48,635 bases of DNA from Cellulosilyticum ruminicola JCM 14822 (GCF_001311925.1 NZ_BBCG01000025.1:1-48635); one strand, 5' to 3'; numbered from the stretch's first letter, positions 8,801-18,168 are shown. The notes: generated from the letters alone by a model not told the origin. Made by a program: numbers and translations.

Positions 8801-10060
8801 TTATACAACTCCAAATTCTATATTAGTCATATACAAGGTCCCTTGAAGTGCATAATTACTCTTCGTTATAAAATTAAAGATATATGCATCGTGCACCCAA
8901 TTATGTTGCATATGTTGTTCTTGAACACCTGACGCAACTGCTGGCGAAATTGTATAAGTTCCTTGATTTAGTGGTGGCATCTTGAATTTAAATTCATATA
9001 ATGCAACTTCTTGGGAACTATCTATACTTGCATCTAATACATAACTATTACTTTGGAAAATAATATTTCCCAATCTATCATTAATAGTAAAACCCACTAT
9101 CGGATTAACTAAATCTTCATCATATCTTACTTTCATTAAGAATCTAACAGCCGTCTCTTCTGTTACTATCTCTAACGGTACATTATTCTCATCAACTAAA
9201 CCTACTGCTTCTATAATTGCTCTTTTATCTCCATAAACTTCAAAGCTCTCATCAATTTTATTCAATACAGATTCTAAATTATAATTAACACTACTTGCCT
9301 TTTGAGTACTTGCATTATGCGAAATCTTAGAATCCATTAAGTACGCTTGATATTGTTTGGAAATCTCCATAGGTTTTCCTACACCCATAAGCTTTCCTTG
9401 TTCAATCCATATGACACGGTCTGAAAACTTATTAATACTGCCTATATCATGAGATACCATAATAACAGTCTTATTTTCCTTGAATTCTTCAATTTTTCTA
9501 TAACACTTTTGTTGAAAACGTATATCTCCTACCGAAAGAGCCTCATCTATAATTAATATTTCTGGATTTACATTTATAGATACTGCGAATGCAAGCCTTA
9601 CAAACATACCACTAGAATATGTCTTTACTGGTTGATCTATAAAGTAACCAATATCTGCAAATTCAATAATGTCATCTAGCTTTTCATCCATTTCTTCTTT
9701 AGAATATCCCAGCATTGTCCCATTTAAATAAATATTTTCTCTCCCTGTATATTCCATATTAAAACCCGCTCCTAACTCTAAAAGAGCAGATATTTTCCCT
9801 TTCACTTCAAGTTCTCCATCTGTCCTATTGAGTACACCGGTTATTATCTTTAATAACGTTGATTTACCAGAGCCATTGGTTCCAATAATCCCCACCGTTT
9901 CTCCTTTTTTAATTTCAAAAGAAATATCTTTAAGAGCATAATGCTCTTTATGATATTTCTTTTTAGTTAAGCTTAATGATTCTTTCAGTCTATCTACCGG
10001 ATTATCATATAACTTATATATTTTAGTTAAATTATTAGCTCTAATAACTATATCTTCCAT
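8801..10060 (-). CDS. wzt: ABC exporter ATPase with C-terminal glycan-binding-type domain
   Basis: A 419-residue ATPase of the polysaccharide-export type. Walker A is GTNGSGKSTLLK, the signature is YSSGMFVRLAFA and Walker B is ILIIDEALSVGD followed by the switch His in MVSHD. Beyond about residue 245 comes a linker and a roughly 160-residue beta-rich domain ending in NIEFGVV. This is the arrangement of Wzt proteins whose C-terminal domain recognises the capped non-reducing end of the glycan. The start is set at the ATG at 10060, preceded by AAAGGTG; an upstream frame extension would overlap the permease. It pairs with the permease 16 bases upstream. Confidence 0.92.
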   Translation of the reverse strand: MEDIVIRANNLTKIYKLYDNPVDRLKESLSLTKKKYHKEHYALKDISFEIKKGETVGIIGTNGSGKSTLLKIITGVLNRTDGELEVKGKISALLELGAGFNMEYTGRENIYLNGTMLGYSKEEMDEKLDDIIEFADIGYFIDQPVKTYSSGMFVRLAFAVSINVNPEILIIDEALSVGDIRFQQKCYRKIEEFKENKTVIMVSHDIGSINKFSDRVIWIEQGKLMGVGKPMEISKQYQAYLMDSKISHNASTQKASSVNYNLESVLNKIDESFEVYGDKRAIIEAVGLVDENNVPLEIVTEETAVRFLMKVRYDEDLVNPIVGFTINDRLGNIIFQSNSYVLDASIDSSQEVALYEFKFKMPPLNQGTYTISPAVASGVQEQHMQHNWVHDAYIFNFITKSNYALQGTLYMTNIEFGVV

Positions 10061-10076
10061 ACATCTATCACCTTTC

Positions 10077-11441
10077 TTATAACACGTCTGCAAAATGTAC
10101 TTTTAATCTTTTAAATATTAAAGCTCCTACTCCAAATAAAACAATTGCTACAAACCAAAAATACATTGTTTGGTTATAACGTTCCCAAAACCATACATGC
10201 CTAATAAATGTATCTCTATATCCTTCTACAATATAATACATTGGATTAATTTTAAGTACCCATTGATATCTAGGCCCTATCATTTCATTGCTCCACATAA
10301 TTGGTGTTAACCACATTCCAAACTGAAGTAATATATTAACAATTTGTCCTAAATCTTTGAAGAATATAATGATTGCAGATGTTGCATAAGATAACCCTAA
10401 TACTAAAAAGAAGGTACAGAATAAATAGTAAACTACTTGTAGCATATAAATACTTGGCATATGTCCACCAATTAGATATACAATATTTGCAAAAACGATA
10501 AAGAAAATATGTACATATAAAGAAGACATGATTTTTACAATAGGTAAAATACTAATTTTAAAAACTACCTTTTTAACTAAATAGTTATACTCTAATAAAC
10601 TGTTAGTTGCATTTAAAAGTGCTTCATTGAAAAAGAACCAAGGTACCATACCTGCAATTAGCCATAAAACAAACGGGAAATCATTCATTGGTGCAGATTT
10701 AAAGCCTACTTGGAATACAAACCAATAAATTATTACAGTAACAATAGGCTGAACAAATGCCCAAGTAATTCCTAAGTATGAACCTGCATATTTTGTTCTA
10801 AAATCATTTTTAGAAAGGTTCCAAATTAGTTTCTTGTTTACATTAAGTTCTTTTAGTAGAGATATTAAACTTCCCATATATTTTTGTAAGACTAATATTA
10901 AAGCTGTTAATAGTACACATACAATTATTTTAAACACCACATTTTCTATTCCTACAACAGTTTCAAATTTAACATCTGTAAGATCAAGTACTATATAAGG
11001 ATCTCCACCCACAACATCCACTTCAATATTACCATCTGCCGTTGTTGTAATATTTCCGATATCATTACTTATATTGCCTTCTCTTAATATACGAGAACTT
11101 AAATCTATCTTCTGTTTCATATAACTTAATTCAATACAACTCAAATTTATATGATCTATATAATTACCAAAGTCCAAACGAATCCACTTATATTCACTAG
11201 GTAGATCAAAAGTAAGTTCTTGCTTGTCCCCTTTTTTTTCATAAACCATTTCTACACAATGACGTCCATCAAACACATTACTATCACTATATAGTGTTTG
11301 ATATACGGTTTTAAAATTTCCTACAGCTGCATATGACAATTGCATATTATTATCTTTAGGTAATTCCACAAACCTTAATACTAGAATATTAAGTATAACT
11401 ATAATTAAAGTTACTATTAAACTTTTATACTTTACCCTCAT
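10077..11441 (-). CDS. wzm: ABC-2 polysaccharide permease with extra N-terminal ectodomain
   Basis: 454 residues, against about 260 for usual Wzm/TagG permeases. The canonical ABC-2 domain is in the C-terminal 260 residues and starts near KLIWNLSKNDFRTKYAGSYL, which resembles the opening of the second permease at 19938-20714. Ahead of it are an N-terminal helix (residues 7-24), about 140 residues of predicted extracytoplasmic beta structure, and a second helix near 168-185. The segment is therefore anchored on both sides and faces outward. It may contact the emerging polymer or a wall partner; this is inference. It overlaps no neighbour and is followed by wzt. Confidence 0.88.
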   Translation of the reverse strand: MRVKYKSLIVTLIIVILNILVLRFVELPKDNNMQLSYAAVGNFKTVYQTLYSDSNVFDGRHCVEMVYEKKGDKQELTFDLPSEYKWIRLDFGNYIDHINLSCIELSYMKQKIDLSSRILREGNISNDIGNITTTADGNIEVDVVGGDPYIVLDLTDVKFETVVGIENVVFKIIVCVLLTALILVLQKYMGSLISLLKELNVNKKLIWNLSKNDFRTKYAGSYLGITWAFVQPIVTVIIYWFVFQVGFKSAPMNDFPFVLWLIAGMVPWFFFNEALLNATNSLLEYNYLVKKVVFKISILPIVKIMSSLYVHIFFIVFANIVYLIGGHMPSIYMLQVVYYLFCTFFLVLGLSYATSAIIIFFKDLGQIVNILLQFGMWLTPIMWSNEMIGPRYQWVLKINPMYYIVEGYRDTFIRHVWFWERYNQTMYFWFVAIVLFGVGALIFKRLKVHFADVL

Positions 11442-11456
11442 ATTATCTTCTCTTTT

Positions 11457-12503
11457 CTATTTATACATTTCTTCATAGTACTTCATATAATCACCACTCA
11501 CGATTTTTTCCATCCACTCTTCGTTTGCTAAATACCATTCAATTGTTTCTTTAATGCCTTGTTCAAATGTATAGCTTGGACTCCAACCTAATTCTGTAGT
11601 GATTTTAGTATTATCAATAGCATATCTTCTGTCATGACCTGGTCTATCTTTTACATATTTAATGAGGTCTTCTGATTTTCCTAAGTTACTGATAATAAGT
11701 TTTACGATTTCAATATTTGCTTTTTCATTGTTACCACCGATATTATAAACTTCACCAATTCTTCCTCTATGAAGTACTGTGCTAATACCTGTGCAGTGAT
11801 CTTTTACATGAAGCCAGTCGCGGATTTGCATACCATCTCCATAAACAGGTAAATCTTTTCCTTTTAAGCAGTTGTTAATCATAAGTGGAATGAGTTTTTC
11901 TGGGAATTGGTATGGACCATAGTTGTTTGAGCATCTTGTAATGTTAATAGGCATACCGAATGTTTCATGATAAGCTCTTACGATAAGGTCTGCACCTGTT
12001 TTTGAAGCTGAATATGGACTATTTGGTGCAAGTGGTGTTGTTTCTTTAAACATACCTTCTTTCCCTAATGTACCGTATACTTCATCAGTTGAAACTTGAA
12101 GATATTTAACGCCTTCTTTAAATAGACGGCAATGTTTATCTTCCGGATTTACTTTCCAATATTTTTTAGCTGTATCAAGTAATGCTTGAGTTCCTAAAAC
12201 ATTTGTACTAAGGAAGATTTCAGGATCTTCAATACTGCGGTCTACATGTGATTCAGCTGCGAAGTTAACAACTGTATCGATGTTGTGTTCTTTGAAGATA
12301 GTATCTAATACTTCACGATCCCTAATGTCTCCTTTTACAAAAGTATAATGAGGATTATTTTCTACTTCTTTTAAGTTTTCTAAGTTACCTGCATATGTAA
12401 GACTATCAATATTAACAATGTTATAATCATAAGTTTCTAACATGTATTTTACAAAGTTACTTCCAATGAAACCTGCCCCACCTGTTACTAATATATTCTT
12501 CAT
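11457..12503 (-). CDS. rfbB: dTDP-glucose 4,6-dehydratase (copy 1)
   Basis: A 348-residue extended short-chain dehydrogenase. The NAD-binding GGAGFIGSNF is at the N-terminus, the catalytic Asp-Glu is in STDEVYGTLG, and the Tyr-x-x-x-Lys pair is in NSPYSASKTGAD. It makes dTDP-4-keto-6-deoxy-D-glucose from dTDP-glucose. The start is taken at ATG 12503, because GGAGG lies five bases upstream; the in-frame ATG at 12515 overlaps that site. It follows rfbA by 66 bases. A second copy lies at 22850-23836. Neither rfbC nor rfbD is in the window, so the final sugar (rhamnose or another 6-deoxy sugar) is not determined here. Confidence 0.95.
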   Translation of the reverse strand: MKNILVTGGAGFIGSNFVKYMLETYDYNIVNIDSLTYAGNLENLKEVENNPHYTFVKGDIRDREVLDTIFKEHNIDTVVNFAAESHVDRSIEDPEIFLSTNVLGTQALLDTAKKYWKVNPEDKHCRLFKEGVKYLQVSTDEVYGTLGKEGMFKETTPLAPNSPYSASKTGADLIVRAYHETFGMPINITRCSNNYGPYQFPEKLIPLMINNCLKGKDLPVYGDGMQIRDWLHVKDHCTGISTVLHRGRIGEVYNIGGNNEKANIEIVKLIISNLGKSEDLIKYVKDRPGHDRRYAIDNTKITTELGWSPSYTFEQGIKETIEWYLANEEWMEKIVSGDYMKYYEEMYK

Positions 12504-12569
12504 AATTTCCTCCATGTCTTATCTATTTTCTTTATTTTTATTTTATAAATCCTAATCTGATTAAGCTTC

Positions 12570-13448
12570 TTATCTTGTAAATTCTTCATTAGCAATTTGC
12601 ATCATATATTGACCATATTCTGTTTTAATCATTTGCTGTGCTAATGTAATGAGTTCTTCCTTTGTAATCCATCCTTGTCTATAAGCAATCTCTTCAATAC
12701 ATGCTACATAAAGAGATTGACGCTTTTGAACTGCTTGTACAAAGCTAGCAGCTTCTGTTAAACCTTCGCAAGTTCCTGTATCCAGCCATGCCATACCACG
12801 TCCGAAGAGCTCAACCTTTAACTTATTTTCTTTAAGATAAGCTTCATTAACTGCTGTAATTTCTAATTCACCTCTTGCTGAAGGTGTAATAGTCTTAGCA
12901 ATTTTTATAACGTTATTATCATAGAAATAAAGACCTGGTACTGCATAATGTGATTTAGGTTCTTTTGGTTTTTCTTCTATAGATAATACGTTCCAATCTC
13001 TATCAAATTCCACAACCCCGAAAGCTTCTGGATTACTTACATAATAGCCAAAAATAATAGCCCCATCTTGTAATTTAGCGGCATCTTGTAATGTGCCTGT
13101 GAAACCTTTACCATAGAAAATGTTATCACCTAATACGAGCGCAACATTGTCATCTCCTATGAATTTTTCCCCAATAATAAAGGCTTCTGCTAAACCATTT
13201 GGTGCTTCTTGAACTGCATATTCGATTTTCATGCCAAGCTGATGACCATCACCTAATAATTCTTCAAATACAACTACATCTCTAGGTGTTGAAATAATAA
13301 GTACTTCATTAATCCCAGCTAACATTAATGTAGAAAGTGGATAATAAATCATTGGCTTATCATAAATTGGCAGGATTTGTTTAGATACTGCTTTTGTAAT
13401 AGGATAAAGCCTTGTGCCTGAACCACCTGCAAGTATAATTCCCTTCAT
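12570..13448 (-). CDS. rfbA: Glucose-1-phosphate thymidylyltransferase (copy 1)
   Basis: 292 residues, the usual RmlA length. The N-terminus carries [20 protein letters not shown] and [17 protein letters not shown], with the metal-binding [11 protein letters not shown] and [20 protein letters not shown] downstream. It forms dTDP-glucose from dTTP and glucose 1-phosphate. The ATG follows a GAGGTGA site. It is the first gene of the operon that runs to position 248, just past the terminator at 13622-13660, so a promoter is expected in 13449-13621. No consensus -35/-10 pair stands out in that AT-rich stretch. Confidence 0.95.
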   Translation of the reverse strand: MKGIILAGGSGTRLYPITKAVSKQILPIYDKPMIYYPLSTLMLAGINEVLIISTPRDVVVFEELLGDGHQLGMKIEYAVQEAPNGLAEAFIIGEKFIGDDNVALVLGDNIFYGKGFTGTLQDAAKLQDGAIIFGYYVSNPEAFGVVEFDRDWNVLSIEEKPKEPKSHYAVPGLYFYDNNVIKIAKTITPSARGELEITAVNEAYLKENKLKVELFGRGMAWLDTGTCEGLTEAASFVQAVQKRQSLYVACIEEIAYRQGWITKEELITLAQQMIKTEYGQYMMQIANEEFTR

Positions 13449-13621
13449 TTATATATCACCTCATAAATATATTTATTTTCTATATTCAAACTTTAACATA
13501 TATATCTTATCACACTGTGACTATTTATTCTATATTTTTATAATATAGGGTAAATTTGTATATTTTTTTACTTTGTTTCCTTTTGTTTCCTTTTTCGTAC
13601 TTCATTTTATACAATAATAAA

Positions 13622-13660
13622 GAGCTTATAAGATTAATATTTTACTAATCTTATAAGCTC
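13622..13660 (-). terminator. Rho-independent terminator between the two glycan operons
   Basis: A 15-bp perfect stem (gagcttataagatta paired with taatcttataagctc) with a nine-base loop. On the minus strand it is followed by TTTATTATTG. It sits after the restored end of the GT2 gene at 13702 and about 175 bases before rfbA copy 1, so it should end the operon that starts at 24746. Confidence 0.8.
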
Positions 13661-13701
13661 CTTCATGTGATATGACTATTATTACGTTTTATTATATTTT
13701 G

Positions 13702-13947
13702 TTACTTTTTGGTTACAAAGTTAATCGTGTTTTTAATCAGCATTCCTTCTATATAAATATAGTTTAATAGATATGACCATTTAAATGGTACTTTATCTAT
13801 TTTTTAATGCCTTGAATGCCATTTTTCAGGCCTTCTCTATAAGCTTTACCGAATCCTTTCCTTATAAAAAATATATACTTAATGAAATAACCCATTAATA
13901 AAAATGGACCATTTAATATAAGTTGTACAAGTGGCATATTTTTATAG
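13702..13947 (-). pseudogene. Out-of-frame C-terminal tail of the GT2 gene
   Basis: After a base loss near 13947-13950 (coding GTGCCTAT, likely once GTGCCCTAT) this frame continues the GT2 as YKNMPLVQLILNGPFLLMGY, with a predicted membrane-associated helix and then a basic segment. A further base missing in the T-run at 13800-13805 separates it from its end, which reads DKVPFKWSYLLNYIYIEGML and stops at 13702-13704. Basic, hydrophobic tails ending this way are common in Gram-positive GT2 enzymes. With both bases restored, 13702-14650 is an exact multiple of three (316 residues). Confidence 0.75.
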
Positions 13948-14650
13948 GCACATAAATGTTATTTTGTGCTGCAAGTCTTACTTTAAAAGCATTATAACGG
14001 CTTCCTGAAGTGGCACTTCCTATATGATGAATCTGCGCTGATGCGCAATATCTATTTTCATAACCATAGATTCTAGCGCGATAACTTATATCTACATCTT
14101 CCATATAAGCAAAAAAGGTTTCATCGAAGTAGCCAATCTCTTCAAACACAGCCTTACGATATAATGCGGCTCCTGCACAGGAACTAAATACATTTTCTGA
14201 TTTCGTATATCTCGTAACAGATTCATTGTCACCTCTTTTACGTGTCCAGCCCATTAAACTATACTCATCTCCAGCATCATCTATTAAATCTGGATGATGA
14301 TATTGAATCATTTTACTACATACTGCAAAAGCCTTTGGATGTGCCTGCATATCTTTTAAAATCTCTTCTAAAAAATTCGGTGCCATAATCGTATCATTAT
14401 TTAAAAGTAGTACATACTCACCTTTTGCTAAGTAAATTCCTTCATTAACAGCTCTACTAAAGCCATAGTTCTGATCTAGTCTTTTGAATTGAATATCTAG
14501 ATAAGCTTCTAACCACTCATATGAACCATCTGTTGAAGCATTGTCGATGATAATCATTTCGAAGTCCTTGAAACTTTGAGCATATACTGAATCTAAACAT
14601 TCCTTTAAATACTTGTTACCATTATAATTTGGAATGACGATAGAAATCAT
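13913..14650 (-). CDS. GT2 family glycosyltransferase, frameshifted near its C-terminus
   Basis: 245 residues as read. ISIVIPNYNGNKYLKECLDS opens a GT-A fold, with IIIDNASTDGSYEW, the Asp-containing LLLNNDTIMA, and the acidic acceptor motif FAYMEDVDISYRAR, all normal for a rhamnosyl/WsaF-like GT2. The last eleven residues are out of frame and the true tail continues at 13702-13947. The catalytic domain is complete, but the membrane-associated tail would be lost if the frameshift is real. ATG 14650 has AAGGAG nine bases upstream. It lies 12 bases after the gtrA-like gene and is the last gene of its operon. Confidence 0.85.
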   Translation of the reverse strand: MISIVIPNYNGNKYLKECLDSVYAQSFKDFEMIIIDNASTDGSYEWLEAYLDIQFKRLDQNYGFSRAVNEGIYLAKGEYVLLLNNDTIMAPNFLEEILKDMQAHPKAFAVCSKMIQYHHPDLIDDAGDEYSLMGWTRKRGDNESVTRYTKSENVFSSCAGAALYRKAVFEEIGYFDETFFAYMEDVDISYRARIYGYENRYCASAQIHHIGSATSGSRYNAFKVRLAAQNNIYVPIKICHLYNLY

Positions 14651-14662
14651 CTAGTGTCTCCT

Positions 14663-15073
14663 TTATTTAAATACAAATTTATTACTGATTACATAGTTTA
14701 AGATAATCACTATAATTCCAATAAGTACTTTCAAGATTATTTCATACGGTATAATTTGTACAAGTAAAACTAGTAATACTGTTTCTACTACAAAACTTCC
14801 TACTCGCATTCCTGCAAACTTACCAAACTCTTTAAGACTTATTTCTTGATTAGAATCCGTTTGAAATACAAAATACTTATTTGTAATATAAGCAAAAATC
14901 ACTGCACCAATAAATGCTATTAAATTTGCAACGGTTAAGTGCATACCGCCGTACCTTACTACTGCATAAATTATTAAATTTACTAATGTTGTGAATCCAC
15001 CTACTATAATATATAAAATATACTTCTTATACTTATTAAATAACATACCTAGCATTATCTTAGCTTGCTTCAT
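14663..15073 (-). CDS. GtrA-like membrane protein
   Basis: 136 residues with four hydrophobic helices and the typical YIIVGGFTTLVNLIIYAVV start and NLIAFIGAVIFAYITNKYFVF middle of the GtrA/DPMS-like family. Members are thought to move lipid-linked single sugars, for example undecaprenyl-phosphate-glucose, across the membrane, or to assist GT2 enzymes. The ATG at 15073 is chosen because AGGGAG lies upstream; an in-frame TTG at 15091 is less likely. The gene lies next to a GT2, as such pairs often do. Confidence 0.85.
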   Translation of the reverse strand: MKQAKIMLGMLFNKYKKYILYIIVGGFTTLVNLIIYAVVRYGGMHLTVANLIAFIGAVIFAYITNKYFVFQTDSNQEISLKEFGKFAGMRVGSFVVETVLLVLLVQIIPYEIILKVLIGIIVIILNYVISNKFVFK

Positions 15074-15149
15074 CAAACTCTTCTCCCTCAATATCTTGAA
15101 TTGACCCTTCTACAATCTTAGGCTTAATATTTGTTCTTTTAATAAGCAT
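15060..15149 (-). CDS. Possible 29-residue coupled ORF
   Basis: An ATG at 15149 overlaps the end of the upstream ILEI-like remnant and the frame ends inside the start of the gtrA-like gene. It reads MLIKRTNIKPKIVEGSIQDI and an acidic end. It may be a coupling peptide or a leftover piece of the same degraded gene. No function can be assigned; the coding evidence is only plausible composition and tight overlap on both sides. Confidence 0.3.
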   Translation of the reverse strand: MLIKRTNIKPKIVEGSIQDIEGEEFDEAS

Positions 15150-15479
15150 ATTCTTTATCATTAATTAAAATACTTACTGTATTCCCCACTCCAAAGCCGG
15201 CACTTAAAATTTCAACATTAATGCCCTCTACATTAAGGCTTATTTCTAATTTTCCTTCTAAAAATTCTTCATAAATGACTTTACCATCATTTAATACACC
15301 AATGTAACTATATCTTCTCTTGTCCTTTAGAGATTTTACGAATCCTAGCTGCTTCATAGCATGATTCATTTCATCAGTAAACTTCGAACTTACTTCATCT
15401 TTTACAGCCATAATAACCACATCACCATAACTGCTGTAACTATTTTGATGTTGTTATTCTTGCTATTCGAATTATTCAT
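15139..15479 (-). pseudogene. ILEI/FAM3-like domain remnant, one-base frameshift
   Basis: A 93-residue frame reads VVIMAVKDEVSSKFTDEMNH, then LGF and RRYSYIGVLNDGK. This matches the second half of the interleukin-like EMT inducer (ILEI) domain that some bacterial surface-glycan proteins carry. Its end, IEILSAGFGVGNTVSILINDKEYAY, looks like the first strand region of a further copy of the same domain. A proper start exists at ATG 15479 with AAGGAG, but it is out of frame. One extra A near 15452-15457 joins them into a 113-residue protein. So it seems to be a circularly cut or internally deleted piece of a tandem-domain protein. Family assignment is by motif memory only. Confidence 0.5.
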
Positions 15480-15499
15480 TTTTTGACTCCTTAAATAAC

Positions 15500-16642
15500 T
15501 TACTTTATACTTTTAATCACATCATAAACTCTTTTACAATTGTCTTGATCTGTATAGCAATAGAAATTATTTATACGCTCTTTATATACTTCTTTAATAG
15601 CACATTCATTTTTCATGTACGCTATAACTTGATTTATAACTTCCTCTTCATCTACTATTACTTCTCCAAATCCCATTGTCTCATAATCAAAGTATCCTTC
15701 AGTATATGTATGCCCTTTAAAGAATTGCTCTCTATCAAATTGATAATATAAAACTGGTTTCTTCATATACGCAAAGTCAAAAGCTACTGAAGAATAATCT
15801 GTTAATAATAAGCTTGATTCATTAAACATTTTCTGATAGCTTTGATTATAATCTTCAAAAATAACTTGTTCATTTTGATTAAAGTCTTTCATCTGTTGCC
15901 AAATAGCTGGATGTGGGAAAAATACTATTTTATATCCATACTCTTCACATGCTTTAAGTAACTTTTCATTATTAATAAGCTTATTGTAAGCTTTAAAATA
16001 CTGACTTTCTTTAAATCTATCATTGTATGGTCTAACACCTGAGTTAGGGTCTATTTCTGAAACTTCTTTGCTACGCCATGTTGGCATAATAAGTATTTGC
16101 TTTTGATCTTGATTTTTTAATCTATCATAACGTGGTAATCCTGTAAGTTTTACAACATCTTCATTGTACTTATAATCGCCTTCTAAAATCGAATCATATT
16201 CAGCTTTTGTACTAGTCACAAAGGCATCTATATTTTTATTGTACTTATTTAACCATCCTGAAAGATCATCTTTTATAATCCCATGTTGTAGGAATATATA
16301 TTTGAAGTTCGAAAGTTCTCTTACGTATTTTGCATTTCCTTGTAAAGGTACACGAATTGTATCTTCAATATGAGATGAAATCACCTTATCTGCAACTAGT
16401 TGTAACCATTTATGTCTTTTTGAATTATACTCAACAACATTGCCATATTGTTTCATTCTTTCATAGTCTGGTGAATCTTTACTAATCACATAATAACGTT
16501 TACTTGTTTCATCTTGCGTATTTAAGTATCTCATTAAGTGTTCTGCATTATCATCTGCTTTATCAACTCGGTCCATTAAAAGCCATACTTCTTTACGTTG
16601 TAATTTCTTGTATACAAAGTAGCTCATACGCATTAATATCAT
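15500..16642 (-). CDS. CDP-glycerol glycerophosphotransferase family protein (TagB/TagF-like)
   Basis: 380 residues. The family motifs are present: FLQHGIIKDDLSGWLNKYN, MPTWRSKE, FFPHPAIW and LLTDYSSVAFDFAYMKKPVLYYQFD. These proteins transfer glycerol phosphate (or ribitol phosphate) from a CDP precursor onto a lipid-linked primer or a sugar chain. A short hydrophobic/basic N-terminus can attach it to the membrane. The start codon overlaps the stop of the upstream GT2 (ATGA), so translation is probably coupled. No gene for CDP-glycerol synthesis is in the window. A paralogue lies at 21577-22779. Confidence 0.88.
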   Translation of the reverse strand: MILMRMSYFVYKKLQRKEVWLLMDRVDKADDNAEHLMRYLNTQDETSKRYYVISKDSPDYERMKQYGNVVEYNSKRHKWLQLVADKVISSHIEDTIRVPLQGNAKYVRELSNFKYIFLQHGIIKDDLSGWLNKYNKNIDAFVTSTKAEYDSILEGDYKYNEDVVKLTGLPRYDRLKNQDQKQILIMPTWRSKEVSEIDPNSGVRPYNDRFKESQYFKAYNKLINNEKLLKACEEYGYKIVFFPHPAIWQQMKDFNQNEQVIFEDYNQSYQKMFNESSLLLTDYSSVAFDFAYMKKPVLYYQFDREQFFKGHTYTEGYFDYETMGFGEVIVDEEEVINQVIAYMKNECAIKEVYKERINNFYCYTDQDNCKRVYDVIKSIK

Positions 16643-18168
16643 GCATACTGCCTTTTCTTTAATAATGATTTACATACTCTAAATTCTCTACCTATATTCA
16701 CTTTAAGGCTATTCTTTATTAAATAGAATGTATTATATTTAAATACAACACGGTGTGTCTTTGTAATGAAATAAGAATCCTCTACATCTTTATTAATTCT
16801 CACAAATTTACCTAGCATTAACTGTGGTCTAATCCAAGATTCCTTCACTTTAATAAACACACGTACACTTTGTACTTTAATATCTTTTTCTAGAGGAATT
16901 TGCATTTTAAAACCAATTGTCTTTTTAATAAGATTTCCTAAGCTCTCTTCATTATTTATACTTCTATCTACACATTCTGCTAGATATTTAGTTTCATTAA
17001 ATTCTATATAAACTTCATAGTCTTCAAAGTCTAATGTCTTTCCTAAACAACCTTCTATATATAATTGATTATCTATAATATCAACAAAATCTATCTTAGC
17101 TTTATCTTCACTTAAAGAATACACATATTGATCACCATACATTAACTCTATATTTTTAGGGCTTTCTATTAATCTAAGTTGTTCACTTGCCTCATTACCA
17201 TTTTTAAGTTTTAATGCAAATAGTTTATGTGCAATACTTAAACTTCTTTGTTCAAGTATAATTTCATCATTAACTTCTTGTAATATTTCTTGTATGCATG
17301 CAATAAATTCTTGTTTTTCTATTTCATTTAACACATTTGCATTTATATCTTTTAATTGAAGGCGCCATTGTAAATCATGCATAATAGTATATTGAATAAA
17401 CTTTGGTATATAGCCTTTTTGAGCTTTAGCATATTTTATAAGTGATATTGAGAAAGTTCTTAAATACTCTGTATACCACTCTTTAACTTTTGTTCCAACT
17501 TGAATTGCTGATGTACCAGTTTGTCTTCTTCTATATCTGTATCCTGAACCTTTAAGTACACCCATTGTTTCTTTGTGTAATAAAATCTTATTAATGAATA
17601 ATGCATCTTCTGCATATTTCATGTCTGTATCAAATTGATATAAGTCTTTAAACTCAGATTTGACAAATGCTGCACTAGAAGATAATTGAATATATTGATA
17701 ATCTCTTATTAAATTAGCCTGTCTTGTTTTTCTATATTTATAATTAAGTATATGCGCTCCTTGTGCACCTTCAAAGAAATAAATAGGTACTGAAACAACA
17801 TCTGTATAATTGTAAATTTGTTCAAACAAATTATAAACTCTACTTAATACATCTGCATCTAAGATATCATCTGAATCTAAGAAGTTCATATATTTCCCTT
17901 CTACATATTCCATCCCTTTATTTCTTGCAGTACTTACACCGCCATTTGGCTTGTTAATATAAATAATGTTATTTGGATAAAGATTTGTATAGTTTTTGCA
18001 TATGCTGCCACTAAGGTCTGTACTCCCATCATCTACTAAAATTAACTGTACATGCTCTTCAAACCCTATATCTTGCGAAATAACACTGTTTATTGCTTCT
18101 TCCAAGTAATTTTCTACATTGTAAACTGCCATTACAATAGAAAATCTATATTTATATGTTACTTCCAT
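16639..18168 (-). CDS. GT2 family glycosyltransferase with long C-terminal region
   Basis: 509 residues. The GT-A domain is at 1-230: FSIVMAVYNVENYLEEAINS, LILVDDGSTD, GVSTARNKGM, FLDSDDIL and YAEDALFINKILL. The rest includes a helical middle and, from about residue 330, a beta-rich domain (YGDQYVYSLSEDKAKIDFVD) like those on teichoic-acid-type GT2 and TagF-like enzymes. Its first 320 residues are clearly paralogous to the next gene upstream (18240-19214), which lacks the extension. ATG is preceded by AGGAGG. Substrate unknown; the CDP-glycerol-type neighbours suggest a wall-polymer role. Confidence 0.85.
   Translation of the reverse strand: MEVTYKYRFSIVMAVYNVENYLEEAINSVISQDIGFEEHVQLILVDDGSTDLSGSICKNYTNLYPNNIIYINKPNGGVSTARNKGMEYVEGKYMNFLDSDDILDADVLSRVYNLFEQIYNYTDVVSVPIYFFEGAQGAHILNYKYRKTRQANLIRDYQYIQLSSSAAFVKSEFKDLYQFDTDMKYAEDALFINKILLHKETMGVLKGSGYRYRRRQTGTSAIQVGTKVKEWYTEYLRTFSISLIKYAKAQKGYIPKFIQYTIMHDLQWRLQLKDINANVLNEIEKQEFIACIQEILQEVNDEIILEQRSLSIAHKLFALKLKNGNEASEQLRLIESPKNIELMYGDQYVYSLSEDKAKIDFVDIIDNQLYIEGCLGKTLDFEDYEVYIEFNETKYLAECVDRSINNEESLGNLIKKTIGFKMQIPLEKDIKVQSVRVFIKVKESWIRPQLMLGKFVRINKDVEDSYFITKTHRVVFKYNTFYLIKNSLKVNIGREFRVCKSLLKKRQYA

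Noticed and set aside
13449-13621. A sigma-A promoter for rfbA copy 1
   Set aside because: One must exist near here, but only weak AT-rich matches are present and none has both hexamers at an acceptable spacing.
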